A stretch of 16,960 nucleotides of DNA from Syntrophaceae bacterium UBA6078. Lineage in GTDB: Bacteria; Desulfobacterota; Syntrophia; Syntrophales; UBA2210. The translations under genes were made by a program, and so were the position numbers. The notes beneath the pieces are model-generated. The model was not told the origin of the DNA. It did not search any database and saw nothing but the letters and a program-made list of their open reading frames with translations. The stretch lies in contig DIXO01000034.1 of NCBI GenBank assembly GCA_002428735.1, forward strand, positions 1 to 16,960. Reading direction: 5' to 3'. Each line of letters opens with the position of its first letter. Positions within the stretch are counted from its first letter, which is position 1. Positions 1-9,790 of the stretch are shown piece after piece.

Positions 1-169
1 CCGATGGCCGACCCGTATGGGAGTAAATCTTCTCGAATTCCCCGGAAAGGGATGCCAGCGCCTTATCGGCCATCAACCGGATCGGGCGAAGAGGATGATC
101 CCCAGGAACAAACGATTCCGGAGATACGTAAAGAAAAAGAGTATCACTTCTGTTCTCATAACCGCGCAT
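1..169 (-). CDS. IS5/IS1182-type transposase, N-terminal fragment
   Basis: The minus strand from the ATG at 169-167 is open to the left edge (56 full codons). It encodes a typical N-terminus of DUF772/InsH-type transposases: it opens MRGYENRSD, then has a DHPLRPIR motif around residues 30-37, and near the window edge a YSHTGRPS motif, where GRPS is the family hallmark just before the usual PPE/LLR segment. An AGGAG ribosome binding site (plus-strand CTCCT at 176-180) sits six bases upstream of the ATG. The catalytic DDE domain would lie beyond the window, so activity cannot be judged. Family placement as IS5 or IS1182 is from recalled sequence resemblance. Confidence 0.85.
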   Translation of the reverse strand, partial: MRGYENRSDTLFLYVSPESFVPGDHPLRPIRLMADKALASLSGEFEKIYSHTGRPS

Positions 170-269
170 GATTATCTCCTGTTATTCCAAGATATTATGC
201 GCTGCACTCTATCACAAAACGGAGAAATTTACGACACGTTATAGGAAAAGTTTTTCAACAACCTGTTAG
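1..269 (-). mobile_element. Insertion sequence, one end (partial, IS5/IS1182-like)
   Basis: This is the 5' end of an insertion sequence whose body continues off the left edge. It contains the start of a DUF772/InsH-type transposase read on the minus strand, plus about 100 bases between that start codon and the neighbouring transporter. The probable terminal repeat is the stretch around 250-269 (GTTTTTCAACAACCTGTTAG on the plus strand), which resembles ends I recall for elements of this transposase group. The outer boundary is placed near 269 because transporter-like coding sequence begins directly after it. The boundary is an estimate: the other end and any target duplication lie outside the window. 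Confidence 0.7.
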
Positions 270-301
270 GTGGTGCTTTCGACCGGTGGGCGCGCAGATG
301 G

Positions 302-1603
302 ATGCCCGACCCAATGCTGTTCGCATTCCTTCTTACCTTTATAACCTTTATTCTGGGTCTATTGTTGACCAAACATGGCCCGTTCATGCTGATACAGGAC
401 TGGTACAAGGGTTTCTGGGAGTTGTTGTCCTTCGCGATGCAGATGTGTTTGATCCTTGTTACCGGACACGCCCTGGCGACGTCACCCATTGTACGAAAGG
501 GGATAGAAAAACTGGCTGAAATCCCCAAGCATCAGGGGGGGGCGATTTTTCTTGTCGCTCTCACGGCGGCAATCGCTTCCTGGATTAACTGGGGTCTTGG
601 GATCATCGTTGGTGCGCTGATGGCCCGAGAAGTAGGTCGGAGCGGTCATCTTCGCAACATCAAGATGCATTACCCGCTGCTTGGCGCTGCAGGCTATGCC
701 GGCTTCCTCACATGGCATGGCGGTCTTTCAGGATCGGCGCCGCTGCTCTGTGCGACAAAAGGACACTTCCTCGAGAAACAGATAGGACTTATCCCGACCA
801 GTGAGACCCTTTTCAGTCCCATGAATATCGTGATTTCTCTGGTGCTCCTGGCGGTTATCCCTCTCACCTGTATGCTCATGGCGCCGAGAAATGAAAGCGA
901 GATAGAAACCATCGTCGACGTCGATCCGGCGTTGGTGGAAAAAGAAGAAGTGAAAGAGATCGCGAAAAGCGACATGGTCCCCGCTGACCGAATAGAAAAT
1001 AGCCGGGCCATTTCATTGCTTATCGGACTGGCGGGACTGATTTACATTGTCTGGTATTTTGCAACAAAGGGATTCGCCCTGAATCTGAATATCGTCAACT
1101 TTGTTTTCCTTATTGTGGGTATCATTCTGCAGGGAACGCCCATCAACTATATCCGGGCCGTAAGTGAGGGGGCAAAGGCCTGCGCGGGAATTATCGTTCA
1201 GTTTCCCTTCTATGCGGGGATCATGGGAATGATGAAATATTCCGGGCTTGTCGGTATTATTGCCGGATGGTTCGTGGTGATTTCCAATAATACGACCTAC
1301 CCGGTTTTCACGTTCCTCAGCGCCGGTCTCGTGAACCTGTTTGTGCCGTCCGGAGGCGGTCAGGTGGCCGTTCAGGGACCCATCATGGTTGAAGCCGCGC
1401 ATACCCTGAATTTCTCCATCAACAAGACCCTGATGGCGATTGCCTATGGCGATGAATGGACAAACATGCTCCAGCCTTTCTGGGCCCTGGCCCTTCTTGG
1501 TATTACCCGGCTGAAAGCCAGGGAGATTGTCGGCTACACCATGGTAGCCCTCGTTACCAGCGGAGTTGTTTTCATTCTGGGGTTGCTTCTCTTGCCTGCA
1601 TGA
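302..1603 (+). CDS. atoE: Short-chain fatty acid transporter, AtoE family (5' end lost to IS)
   Basis: This is an integral inner-membrane carrier of the AtoE family, expected to move short-chain fatty acids such as butyrate or acetoacetate. The 433 residues form many hydrophobic segments and keep family motifs: PDPMLFAFLLT at the start, FAMQMCLILVTGHALA around 45-60, INWGLG near 95, FLTWHGGLSGSAPLL near 135-150, VQFPFYAGIMGMM around 300, VPSGGG near 350, and a late QPFWALALLG. E. coli AtoE is 440 residues with about 17 residues before its PDP motif. Here the open frame reads GGAFDRWARRW directly before the ATG, like that missing segment, but contains no ATG, GTG or TTG and runs into the IS end; a stop lies at 242-244. 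The ATG at 302 is therefore a fallback start, with only a weak GGTGGG about 11 bases upstream. Whether the product is made and functional is uncertain. Confidence 0.85.
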   Translation: MPDPMLFAFLLTFITFILGLLLTKHGPFMLIQDWYKGFWELLSFAMQMCLILVTGHALATSPIVRKGIEKLAEIPKHQGGAIFLVALTAAIASWINWGLGIIVGALMAREVGRSGHLRNIKMHYPLLGAAGYAGFLTWHGGLSGSAPLLCATKGHFLEKQIGLIPTSETLFSPMNIVISLVLLAVIPLTCMLMAPRNESEIETIVDVDPALVEKEEVKEIAKSDMVPADRIENSRAISLLIGLAGLIYIVWYFATKGFALNLNIVNFVFLIVGIILQGTPINYIRAVSEGAKACAGIIVQFPFYAGIMGMMKYSGLVGIIAGWFVVISNNTTYPVFTFLSAGLVNLFVPSGGGQVAVQGPIMVEAAHTLNFSINKTLMAIAYGDEWTNMLQPFWALALLGITRLKAREIVGYTMVALVTSGVVFILGLLLLPA

Positions 1604-1625
1604 CTTTTTTTCTCAGGCGGTTTGC

Positions 1626-1665
1626 AAAGGGGCTTGTTCAGCACACCCGGGACAAGCCCCTTTTT
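1626..1665 (+). terminator. Rho-independent terminator between convergent genes
   Basis: A perfect 12-bp stem pairs AAAGGGGCTTGT (1626-1637) with ACAAGCCCCTTT (1652-1663) around a 14-base loop and ends in a run of T (1661-1665). It lies 22 bases after the transporter stop codon. The symmetric A/T flanks could also let it end transcripts of the convergent CoA-transferase gene from the other side, although the T-run on that strand is shorter. Confidence 0.85.
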
Positions 1666-1746
1666 ATGTGATGAAACCGGTGGCTCCGGACCGCGTGTTC
1701 AGCCGATGCTCATAGGTGGTGGCGTCGCTTTTGCGGATTGTTTAAG

Positions 1747-3633
1747 CTACGTCTTCTTCCCCGGTTCAGGCTCATTCTGTGAGAAGGGGATGGTTAATTC
1801 GTACATTCCCCCTTTGACAACCGCATGCAAAGGAAAGGGCGCTTTTTCGAAGACCTTGAGCATGGGTTTGTTCTCGACGAGGACGTCAGCGGTGAAACCT
1901 TCCACGCCGCGCTTCCGGGCGATATTGATCAGCAGGTTGAGCAGGAATGAGCCGATCCCCAGTCCCTGGAATTTTTCATCCACCACGAACGCTACGTCGG
2001 CATAGGGGCGGTCGGTTGAAAGGGCATACCTCGCCTCTGCGATAATGCGCCTCCTTCCCGATTCGCCGGCGAGACCGACGATCGACATGGTGTGCCCGTA
2101 GTCCACGTTCACATATTCCTGCATCATCATGTGGGGCATGGTCTTGATGGGACTGAAATAGCGGTAGTAGACCGCCTTGTCGGAGAAACGGTAGAAGAGT
2201 TTGCGCATCCCTTCCTCGTCGGAGGGCTTGATGGCGCGGAAGATGACGGAAATATTCCCCGGGAAAACCTGGGTGCAGAAGATATCGGCCGGGTAGAGAT
2301 GGCCGTATTCGGTGAGATATATCTGGTCGGGGTAGAGGAGCTTTGCTTCTTTCGCCAGTCGTACCAACTCCCCCCGATCGTCCGGGTGCGCAATATCGAT
2401 CAGCCCGAGCGCCCGCTCGCGGATGCTTCGTCCCCGCATGGATGCAATGCCGAATTCTGTTACAATGAGGTCCAGCGACTCACGGCTGGTAAACTGATGG
2501 GGGAGATTTTCCACCGAGAGCAGTATGTTTGATTTTCCCTCCAGATTGCGGCTCGGCAAGGCGAAGATCGCGCGCCCTCCCTTTGAGAGATTGGCCCCTG
2601 CGAATGCCTCGTGGCCTTCTCCCGAACCGGGGCTGACGTTTCCCTTCCCGACGTGGAGCGTAATGTTCCCGGTCAGATCAATCTTTCGAGCTGGCAGAAT
2701 GGTAATGAACTTATCATTCTGGCTCATGCTGCTCGGGTCGGTGGTGATATCTATCCCCTGAAATTCCACCAGAGGATTGTCGTTCAGCCAATCCATCAAC
2801 TCCGGCGTTCCCATGGCGTACGAGGCTACGCTTTTGTATCTGAAGCGGGCCTTGTGTCTATTTGTTACGGCGCCTGATTTTATAAGGTCCATGAGGGCGT
2901 CCGTCATCATGAGCGAATGGACGCCCAGATCCTTCTTGCGCGCGAGATGCCTTGCCAGTGATTCGAAGAGGGGACCGATGAAAAAAGCGATGCAGCTGCC
3001 ATCCTCAATGATTGCGGCCACATTTCTCGCGACCTTGTCGAATACCGTGTCGACGGGCCATCGGGTAAAATAGATGGGGGGATCGGTAGAGTAGATGAGA
3101 TGGCTGAAATCATTGACATGAACGACGGTATCTCCGTGCGTTCGGGGAGTGTGTTCGTTGATCTCTCCGACGACGAGAGATGCGTGTTCCATGGCAAATC
3201 GGGCAACGTCGACGGATACGCCAAAGCTGGCGAAGCCTGCTTCATTCGGTGGAGATATCTGGATAAATGCCGCGTCAATGTCGGTAACGCCTGATTTGAA
3301 GAGCCAGGGGATGCGGGAGGGCTGGCTGGGGATCAGGTCAACCCGTCCGGCGGTGACGGCCTCCTCGGCAACCCATCGGGAAAAGAACGTCCTGAGGCGG
3401 TACTTTCTCGCGTACCGCTCATCGATGGGGAGTGCATCCCCCAGGCTCAAGAGCTGAATCAACTCGAGGTCGCGGAGGTTTTTGGCATTGGAGGTCGTGA
3501 GATGTTTTACCAGTGTGCGCGGTTCTGCTGCGCCAGTTCCAACAAAAATATTCATCCCCGGCCGTATCTGGTTCAGGACCTCTTCAGACGTGACTATCTT
3601 GTCTTCCCATGGGGGTGGAATTGTATAGGACAT
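1747..3633 (-). CDS. Acetyl-CoA hydrolase/CoA-transferase fused to GNAT acetyltransferase
   Basis: A 628-residue two-domain protein. Residues 1-~460 are an acetyl-CoA hydrolase/4-hydroxybutyrate CoA-transferase domain: SPPNEAGFASFGVSVD (128-143), a glycine segment with IGPLFESL (219-226), GSGEGHEAFAGA (336-347) and the C-terminal VTEFGIASMRGRSIRERA (391-408) followed by IAHPDDR. Residues ~465-615 are a GNAT acetyltransferase with the acetyl-CoA binding motif QGLGIG (556-561). The family normally has a catalytic Glu in a HTEM-like motif; here the aligned stretch is HSLMMTD with Leu241 at that place, so classical CoA transfer through a glutamyl-CoA intermediate is doubtful. The start at 3633 is chosen for a strong AGGGAG site four bases upstream. 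An in-frame ATG at 3699 would add 22 unremarkable residues and has no such site. Possible roles are CoA-thioester chemistry on short acyl groups or acyl-CoA-dependent protein acylation; substrate unknown. Confidence 0.85.
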   Translation of the reverse strand: MSYTIPPPWEDKIVTSEEVLNQIRPGMNIFVGTGAAEPRTLVKHLTTSNAKNLRDLELIQLLSLGDALPIDERYARKYRLRTFFSRWVAEEAVTAGRVDLIPSQPSRIPWLFKSGVTDIDAAFIQISPPNEAGFASFGVSVDVARFAMEHASLVVGEINEHTPRTHGDTVVHVNDFSHLIYSTDPPIYFTRWPVDTVFDKVARNVAAIIEDGSCIAFFIGPLFESLARHLARKKDLGVHSLMMTDALMDLIKSGAVTNRHKARFRYKSVASYAMGTPELMDWLNDNPLVEFQGIDITTDPSSMSQNDKFITILPARKIDLTGNITLHVGKGNVSPGSGEGHEAFAGANLSKGGRAIFALPSRNLEGKSNILLSVENLPHQFTSRESLDLIVTEFGIASMRGRSIRERALGLIDIAHPDDRGELVRLAKEAKLLYPDQIYLTEYGHLYPADIFCTQVFPGNISVIFRAIKPSDEEGMRKLFYRFSDKAVYYRYFSPIKTMPHMMMQEYVNVDYGHTMSIVGLAGESGRRRIIAEARYALSTDRPYADVAFVVDEKFQGLGIGSFLLNLLINIARKRGVEGFTADVLVENKPMLKVFEKAPFPLHAVVKGGMYELTIPFSQNEPEPGKKT

Positions 3634-3739
3634 CTTTCTCCCTGCCGACTTGAGTGAAATGCTGCCCGGTGCACCCGAGTGGCGAAATGTCCTGCTCATA
3701 CCATGTAAGATTCCGAAATGCCACTTCTGGTTTATGAAA

Positions 3740-4924
3740 CTATTCTAAAGCCCCAGGGTCTCTTTTGGCGTGTTTCCGGGAGCCGTCGTATAGATCGTAG
3801 CCGAAGAGCCTGCATTCTATGGTGCTGTTGTAAAAAGGGGTTCTGGTTTTTGCCCGCAGCCCCACCTGTTTCGCGAGGGCCCTGTTTCCCGTGAAGATAA
3901 ACCCCCGGTATCCGGCGCACCTCTGCTTGAAATAGTCTCCTATTCTCCGGTAGGTGTCTTCAAGGTGCCTCACATTTCCCATCCGTTCTCCGTACTCCGG
4001 GTTCAGAACCACCACGCCCGTGCCCTCAGGGACCGGTGTGTCGGCAAAGTCGCAGACATCGAACTCGATAAGGCGGGCTACCCCGGCGGCGGCCGCGTTA
4101 TCGCGGGCCGCTTCCACCGCCCGTGGATCTCGGTCTGTGGCGATAATCCGTCCGGGTGTGGTTTTTATTCTTTTCTCGGCCAGCCCCTTCAGCGTCCTCC
4201 AGAGGGCCCGGTTGAATCCCCGCAGGTGCATGAATCCATAGTTGCCGCGCATCCCCCCGGGGTCACGCCCGGCGGCCATGAGGGCGGCTTCTATGGCGAG
4301 GGTTCCGCTTCCGCACATGGGGTTGATGAAGTTCTCCGTGCTCTTCCATCGTGACGCGAGGATTACGGCTGCTGCCAGCGTTTCCTGCATGGGAGCGGCG
4401 AGAGGAATCTTCCGGTATCCGCGCCGATAGAGTGGCTCGCCCGATGTGTCCAGATATACACTGCACCGGTCGGCTTTCCAGTAGATGAATATGACTGATT
4501 GGTCTTTCTGTGGACCCGAGTCGGGCCGTGATCCGAACCTTTGGTAAAATCGGTCGACGACCGCGTCCTTTCCCCTGAGATTGGCAAATCGCGTGTCCTT
4601 GACGGAGGGATTATCGACGGAGGAGGCTACGCAGATATACCCGTCCCGGAGAAAATGTTCTTCCCACGGGATTTCAATCATCTTTCTGTAGAGATCGTCG
4701 GGGGTTCTCGCCGTGAAGCTCCGGAGGTGATAAAGGACACGCTGTCCCGTGCGCACGGTCAGATTGATTCTCATGGCGTCCTCAAGGGTGCCCTTTGTCT
4801 CAACCCCCGCGGTGAGTTCCGATGCCACGGGAAGGCCCAGGGCTGTAATCTCCTCTCGCAGAAAAGGGGCAATCCCTTTAGAACAGGTAACGAGGATGGT
4901 ATTTTTCTCGGTGAATATGGACAT
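3740..4924 (-). CDS. THUMP-domain class I SAM-dependent RNA methyltransferase (RlmL N-terminal type)
   Basis: A 394-residue protein resembling the N-terminal half of E. coli RlmKL, the part that makes m2G2445 in 23S rRNA, and Bacillus YpsC. A ferredoxin-like/THUMP region covers residues ~10-160. The Rossmann methyltransferase domain follows: SAM-binding motif NPMCGSGTLAIEA at 201-213, an acidic motif ATDRDP near 262-267, and catalytic motif IV as LNPEYGER (307-314). E. coli RlmL has NPPYGER there; Glu replaces the second Pro, a variant I believe occurs in related bacteria. The RlmK half is absent, as is usual outside gammaproteobacteria. The ATG at 4924 lies 42 bases after phoB and has only a weak GAAAG upstream, so it may be co-transcribed with the phosphate operon. 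The exact modified nucleotide is not established here. Confidence 0.85.
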   Translation of the reverse strand: MSIFTEKNTILVTCSKGIAPFLREEITALGLPVASELTAGVETKGTLEDAMRINLTVRTGQRVLYHLRSFTARTPDDLYRKMIEIPWEEHFLRDGYICVASSVDNPSVKDTRFANLRGKDAVVDRFYQRFGSRPDSGPQKDQSVIFIYWKADRCSVYLDTSGEPLYRRGYRKIPLAAPMQETLAAAVILASRWKSTENFINPMCGSGTLAIEAALMAAGRDPGGMRGNYGFMHLRGFNRALWRTLKGLAEKRIKTTPGRIIATDRDPRAVEAARDNAAAAGVARLIEFDVCDFADTPVPEGTGVVVLNPEYGERMGNVRHLEDTYRRIGDYFKQRCAGYRGFIFTGNRALAKQVGLRAKTRTPFYNSTIECRLFGYDLYDGSRKHAKRDPGALE

Positions 4925-4966
4925 GGGGTGCTTTCGGCGGTCGTGCGAGGAAAGGGGGGCTTCTTT

Positions 4967-5668
4967 CTATTCCATATCGGCAAACTTGTACCCGAATCCC
5001 CGGATGGTGAGAATGTACTGCGGCCTCGCCTTTTTCTCTTCTATCTGTGACCTGAGCCGCTTGATGTGGACATCGACAGTCCTCGGCTCCACGAAGGTCT
5101 CGTCCCCCCAGACGCGGTCCAAGAGCTGATCCCTTGTATAGACCCTTCCTGGATTCTGCGCAAGGAGTTTCAGGAGCCTGAATTCGGTGGGACTCAGGTT
5201 GATCTGCCTGCCTTTGACCGTTACGATATGCGAGACGTAATTTATGTGAAGATCTTTATACTCGAAGATGGTGTTTTCTCCGGTCCCCTTTTCCATTGAC
5301 GATCGTCGCAGAAGGGAACGCACGCGTGCCAGCAGTTCCTTGACGCTGAAAGGTTTCGTCACGTAGTCGTCCGCCCCCACCTCGAGCCCCAGCACCTTGT
5401 CCACCTCCGTTCCCTTTGCCGTGAGCATGATGATGGGAAGGGTGGCGTGCTCCGGATCACGGCGTATCCGCTTACAGATTTCGAGTCCCTGTATTCCGGG
5501 AAGCATCAGGTCGAGGATCATCAGGTCAGGGTCCTCATCCTTGACCAGTTTCAAGGCTGTCTCACCATCAAACGCCTTGCTGACAGCGAGCCCTTCCTTC
5601 AGGAGATTGTAGGAAATCAGCTCTACCAGATCTTTTTCATCGTCCACGACAAGTATCTTTTCAGACAT
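4967..5668 (-). CDS. phoB: Phosphate regulon response regulator PhoB
   Basis: A 233-residue OmpR/PhoB-family response regulator. The receiver domain (1-~120) has the acidic pair DDE at 9-11, phosphoacceptor Asp53 in LMILDLMLPG, Thr83 and Lys105 in TKPFS. The C-terminal winged helix (~135-230) has the family signature LSPTEFRLLKLL, the recognition helix region FVEPRTVDVHIKRLR and the closing wing LTIRGFGYKF. A strong ribosome site AGGTGGG sits five bases before the ATG, and the gene starts 13 bases after the phoR stop. Being the last gene of an operon that opens with pstS and a Pho box, it most likely activates that promoter when phosphate is scarce, and so its own expression. Confidence 0.95.
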   Translation of the reverse strand: MSEKILVVDDEKDLVELISYNLLKEGLAVSKAFDGETALKLVKDEDPDLMILDLMLPGIQGLEICKRIRRDPEHATLPIIMLTAKGTEVDKVLGLEVGADDYVTKPFSVKELLARVRSLLRRSSMEKGTGENTIFEYKDLHINYVSHIVTVKGRQINLSPTEFRLLKLLAQNPGRVYTRDQLLDRVWGDETFVEPRTVDVHIKRLRSQIEEKKARPQYILTIRGFGYKFADME

Positions 5669-5681
5669 GACAGCCCACCTT

Positions 5682-7448
<1,767 letters not shown>

Positions 7449-7463
7449 GGACGTTCCAACTGG

Positions 7464-8150
7464 TCAGATCGCTTCTCCCGGGTCCCGATGCCGGACAATT
7501 TTCCCTGTAATCATATAGATCACCATCTTGGCGATCCCTTCCGCGTGGTCGGAGATTCGTTCCAGACTCTTGGATATCTGCGTGATCAGAAGGGCCCGGT
7601 GGATGGTTTTTGAGTCTTCCAGCATGAATGTGAGGAGTTCTCTGAATATCTGCTCATTGAGATTGTCAACGATTTCATCCTTTTTACGAACCGCAACGGC
7701 CAGGTCGCGGTCCTCACGGACCAGAGCATCAAGGCTTTCTCTGACCATCTCCCGCGTGAGATCGGCCATGCGTGGAAGATCGATATATGGCTTGACGGGG
7801 GGAACTTCGTTCAGTTCCAGCGCTCTATTGGCGATGTTGACTGCCAGATCGCCCATCCGCTCCAGGTGCCCGTTGACCTTGATCGTAGTGGTGATAAATC
7901 TCAGGTCCCTGGCGGCGGGTTGTCTGAGGGCCAGGAGACGGATACAGGCACTCTCAATCTTCTCGTCGAGGGCGTTGATCTTCTCATCCTCTGCGATGAC
8001 GGTGCGCGCCAGGTCGGAATCCCTTTCCAGAAGAGATCGCATGGCGCGGTGTATCGCATGTTCGACGAGAGCCCCTTCATAGAGAAGGGTTTCCTTGATG
8101 TCTTGTAGTTCCCTCTCGTACTGGATGCTGGTGTGTATCTTTTCTTCCAT
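7464..8150 (-). CDS. phoU: Phosphate signalling protein PhoU
   Basis: A 228-residue all-helical protein made of two PhoU repeats. Each repeat carries the metal-binding ExxxD motif: ERMGD at 97-101 and ERISD at 197-201, exactly 100 residues apart. PhoU links the transport state of PstSCAB to PhoR and keeps the kinase quiet when phosphate is plentiful. It sits between pstB (21 bases upstream) and phoR (15 bases downstream), consistent with that bridge role. The start is supported by GGGAGA five bases before the ATG. Length is normal for the family. Confidence 0.95.
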   Translation of the reverse strand: MEEKIHTSIQYERELQDIKETLLYEGALVEHAIHRAMRSLLERDSDLARTVIAEDEKINALDEKIESACIRLLALRQPAARDLRFITTTIKVNGHLERMGDLAVNIANRALELNEVPPVKPYIDLPRMADLTREMVRESLDALVREDRDLAVAVRKKDEIVDNLNEQIFRELLTFMLEDSKTIHRALLITQISKSLERISDHAEGIAKMVIYMITGKIVRHRDPGEAI

Positions 8151-8171
8151 ACCATTCTCCCTTGTCGTTCG

Positions 8172-8942
8172 TTAGCCGAATCTCCCGGTAATATAATCTT
8201 CCGTCTGCTTGACCGCCGGTGTCGTGAAGATCTTCTCTGTCAAATTGTATTCTATCAGTTTTCCAATGTAAAAGAACCCGGTAAAATCAGATATCCGCGC
8301 CGCCTGCTGCATATTATGGGTCACGATAATGATTGAGTACTCTTTTTTCAGCTCTTCGATCAGTTCTTCGATCTTTGCCGTGGAGATGGGATCCAACGCG
8401 GAGGTCGGCTCGTCCATCAGGAGAACCTCGGGCTTCATGGCAAGAGCCCGGGCGATACAGAGCCGCTGTTGCTGGCCTCCTGACAGCATCATGGCGGACT
8501 GATGCAGGATATCTTTTACCTCGTCCCACAGGGATGCCTGTCTCAGACTGTGTTCCACTAGGGCTTCCAGAGCCGCCTTGCCGTTTGTCCCTGAAAGCCG
8601 GGGACCGTAAGTGATATTATTGAAGATCGATTTCGGAAAAGGGTTCGGCTTCTGGAATACCATTCCGATTCTTCTGCGCACTTCCACAGGGTCGATTTCC
8701 GGGGCGTAGATATTTTTACCGTCGAAGATGATTTCTCCCTCAACACGTGTTCCTGCGATCAATTCGTTCATCCGGTTGATGAGCCGGAGAAGCGTCGACT
8801 TGCCGCATCCCGACGGGCCGATCAATGCGGTAACCCTGTTTCGCTGGAACGGCATGGTAACATCCGTCAGCGCCTTGAAATCGCCGTAATAGAAATTGAC
8901 GTTCTTCGTTTCTATGACATTGTTGTTTTGCACTGCTACCAC
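8172..8942 (-). CDS. pstB: Phosphate ABC transporter ATP-binding protein PstB
   Basis: A 256-residue ABC ATPase that powers phosphate import with PstA and PstC. Seen: Walker A GPSGCGKST (42-50), Q-loop VFQKPNPFP (95-103, the PstB-type form), signature LSGGQQQR (153-160), Walker B LLMDEP (174-179) and the switch His209 in VTHN. The annotated GTG at 8942 overlaps the pstA stop codon. A second in-frame GTG at 8933, three codons later, is better spaced from an AAAGG ribosome site, so the real start may be there. Translational coupling to pstA is likely either way. Confidence 0.96.
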   Translation of the reverse strand: MVAVQNNNVIETKNVNFYYGDFKALTDVTMPFQRNRVTALIGPSGCGKSTLLRLINRMNELIAGTRVEGEIIFDGKNIYAPEIDPVEVRRRIGMVFQKPNPFPKSIFNNITYGPRLSGTNGKAALEALVEHSLRQASLWDEVKDILHQSAMMLSGGQQQRLCIARALAMKPEVLLMDEPTSALDPISTAKIEELIEELKKEYSIIIVTHNMQQAARISDFTGFFYIGKLIEYNLTEKIFTTPAVKQTEDYITGRFG

Positions 8943-9790
8943 CCTTTATTTTTTCTCATATGACTTCTGATGATAATTGCAATCAGATCAATGCCGAGGA
9001 CCAGCGCCACCAGAACGAGCACGGTGCCGTACTGGAGGGGCCTTGTCTCCTCGATGCGCGTTCCCGCGGTGGCGAGAACATACACGTGATAAGGGAGGGC
9101 CATCACTTCGTCGAAGATCGATGCCGGCAGTTTCGTTGTGAAGAATGCCGCCGCGGTGAACATGATGGGAGCCGTTTCTCCCGCCGCTCTTCCGATTCCC
9201 AGGATCGATCCGGTGAGGATCCCCGGCAGGGCGTTGGGAAGTACAATCCGCAGGATCGTCTGCCACTTGGAGACGCCCAGTCCGAGAGACGCTTCCCGGA
9301 ACGTCTGCGGCACCGCCTTCAAGGCCTCTTCCGAGGCCCCGATGATGGTAGGCAGAATCAGAAAACCGAGGGTCAGGGCGCCGGAAAGGATGCAGGAGCC
9401 GAACTGGAGAAAGACCACGAACAGCCCCAGTCCAAACAGTCCGAAAACGATTGAGGGAACGCCGGCCAGACAGTTCACACCGATCCGTATGACCCTGATT
9501 GCCGCTCCTTCCTTCGCGTATTCGCTCAGGTAGATGGCCGAGGCGACGCCGAGGGGGAGCGCTGTGCTGACAGCCCCCGCGGTGAGGTAAAAGGTTCCGA
9601 GGATCGCCGGCATGATCCCGCCTTTTGTCATGGAGTCTCGCGGGTGCTCGGTCAGAAACTCCCAGCTTATGGCGCCGATTCCGTTCGCCACAATGTATAC
9701 GAGAAATCCGCCGATCGCCGCAGCTATAGCCAGCGCCGAAAGGCGGACGGTCAGGAAAAAGAGGTTTTGTTTGAGATAGCGCCACTTCAT
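8936..9790 (-). CDS. pstA: Phosphate ABC transporter permease PstA
   Basis: A 284-residue inner-membrane permease with about six hydrophobic helices. The cytoplasmic EAA loop that docks PstB is visible around residues 153-190 (EEALKAVPQTFREASLGLGV). It pairs with PstC to form the phosphate channel. The ATG overlaps the pstC stop as ATGA, and the stop overlaps the pstB start, so pstC, pstA and pstB are tightly coupled. The C-terminus ends in a basic tail (RSHMRKNKGW), typical of a cytoplasmic end. Confidence 0.95.
   Translation of the reverse strand: MKWRYLKQNLFFLTVRLSALAIAAAIGGFLVYIVANGIGAISWEFLTEHPRDSMTKGGIMPAILGTFYLTAGAVSTALPLGVASAIYLSEYAKEGAAIRVIRIGVNCLAGVPSIVFGLFGLGLFVVFLQFGSCILSGALTLGFLILPTIIGASEEALKAVPQTFREASLGLGVSKWQTILRIVLPNALPGILTGSILGIGRAAGETAPIMFTAAAFFTTKLPASIFDEVMALPYHVYVLATAGTRIEETRPLQYGTVLVLVALVLGIDLIAIIIRSHMRKNKGW

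Noticed and set aside
17..244. Plus-strand open frame of 75 codons at the left end
   Set aside because: It is antisense to the transposase start, which has a recognisable family N-terminus and a good ribosome site. The plus-strand translation resembles nothing and lacks a ribosome site.
1622..3457. Several plus-strand open frames over the CoA-transferase gene
   Set aside because: They lie opposite a clearly conserved long gene, have no ribosome sites, and their translations are low-complexity shadows.
3634..3739. Search for a promoter or terminator between the RNA methyltransferase and CoA-transferase genes
   Set aside because: No convincing -35/-10 pair or stem with T-run was found. The genes may be co-transcribed, but the sequence does not decide.
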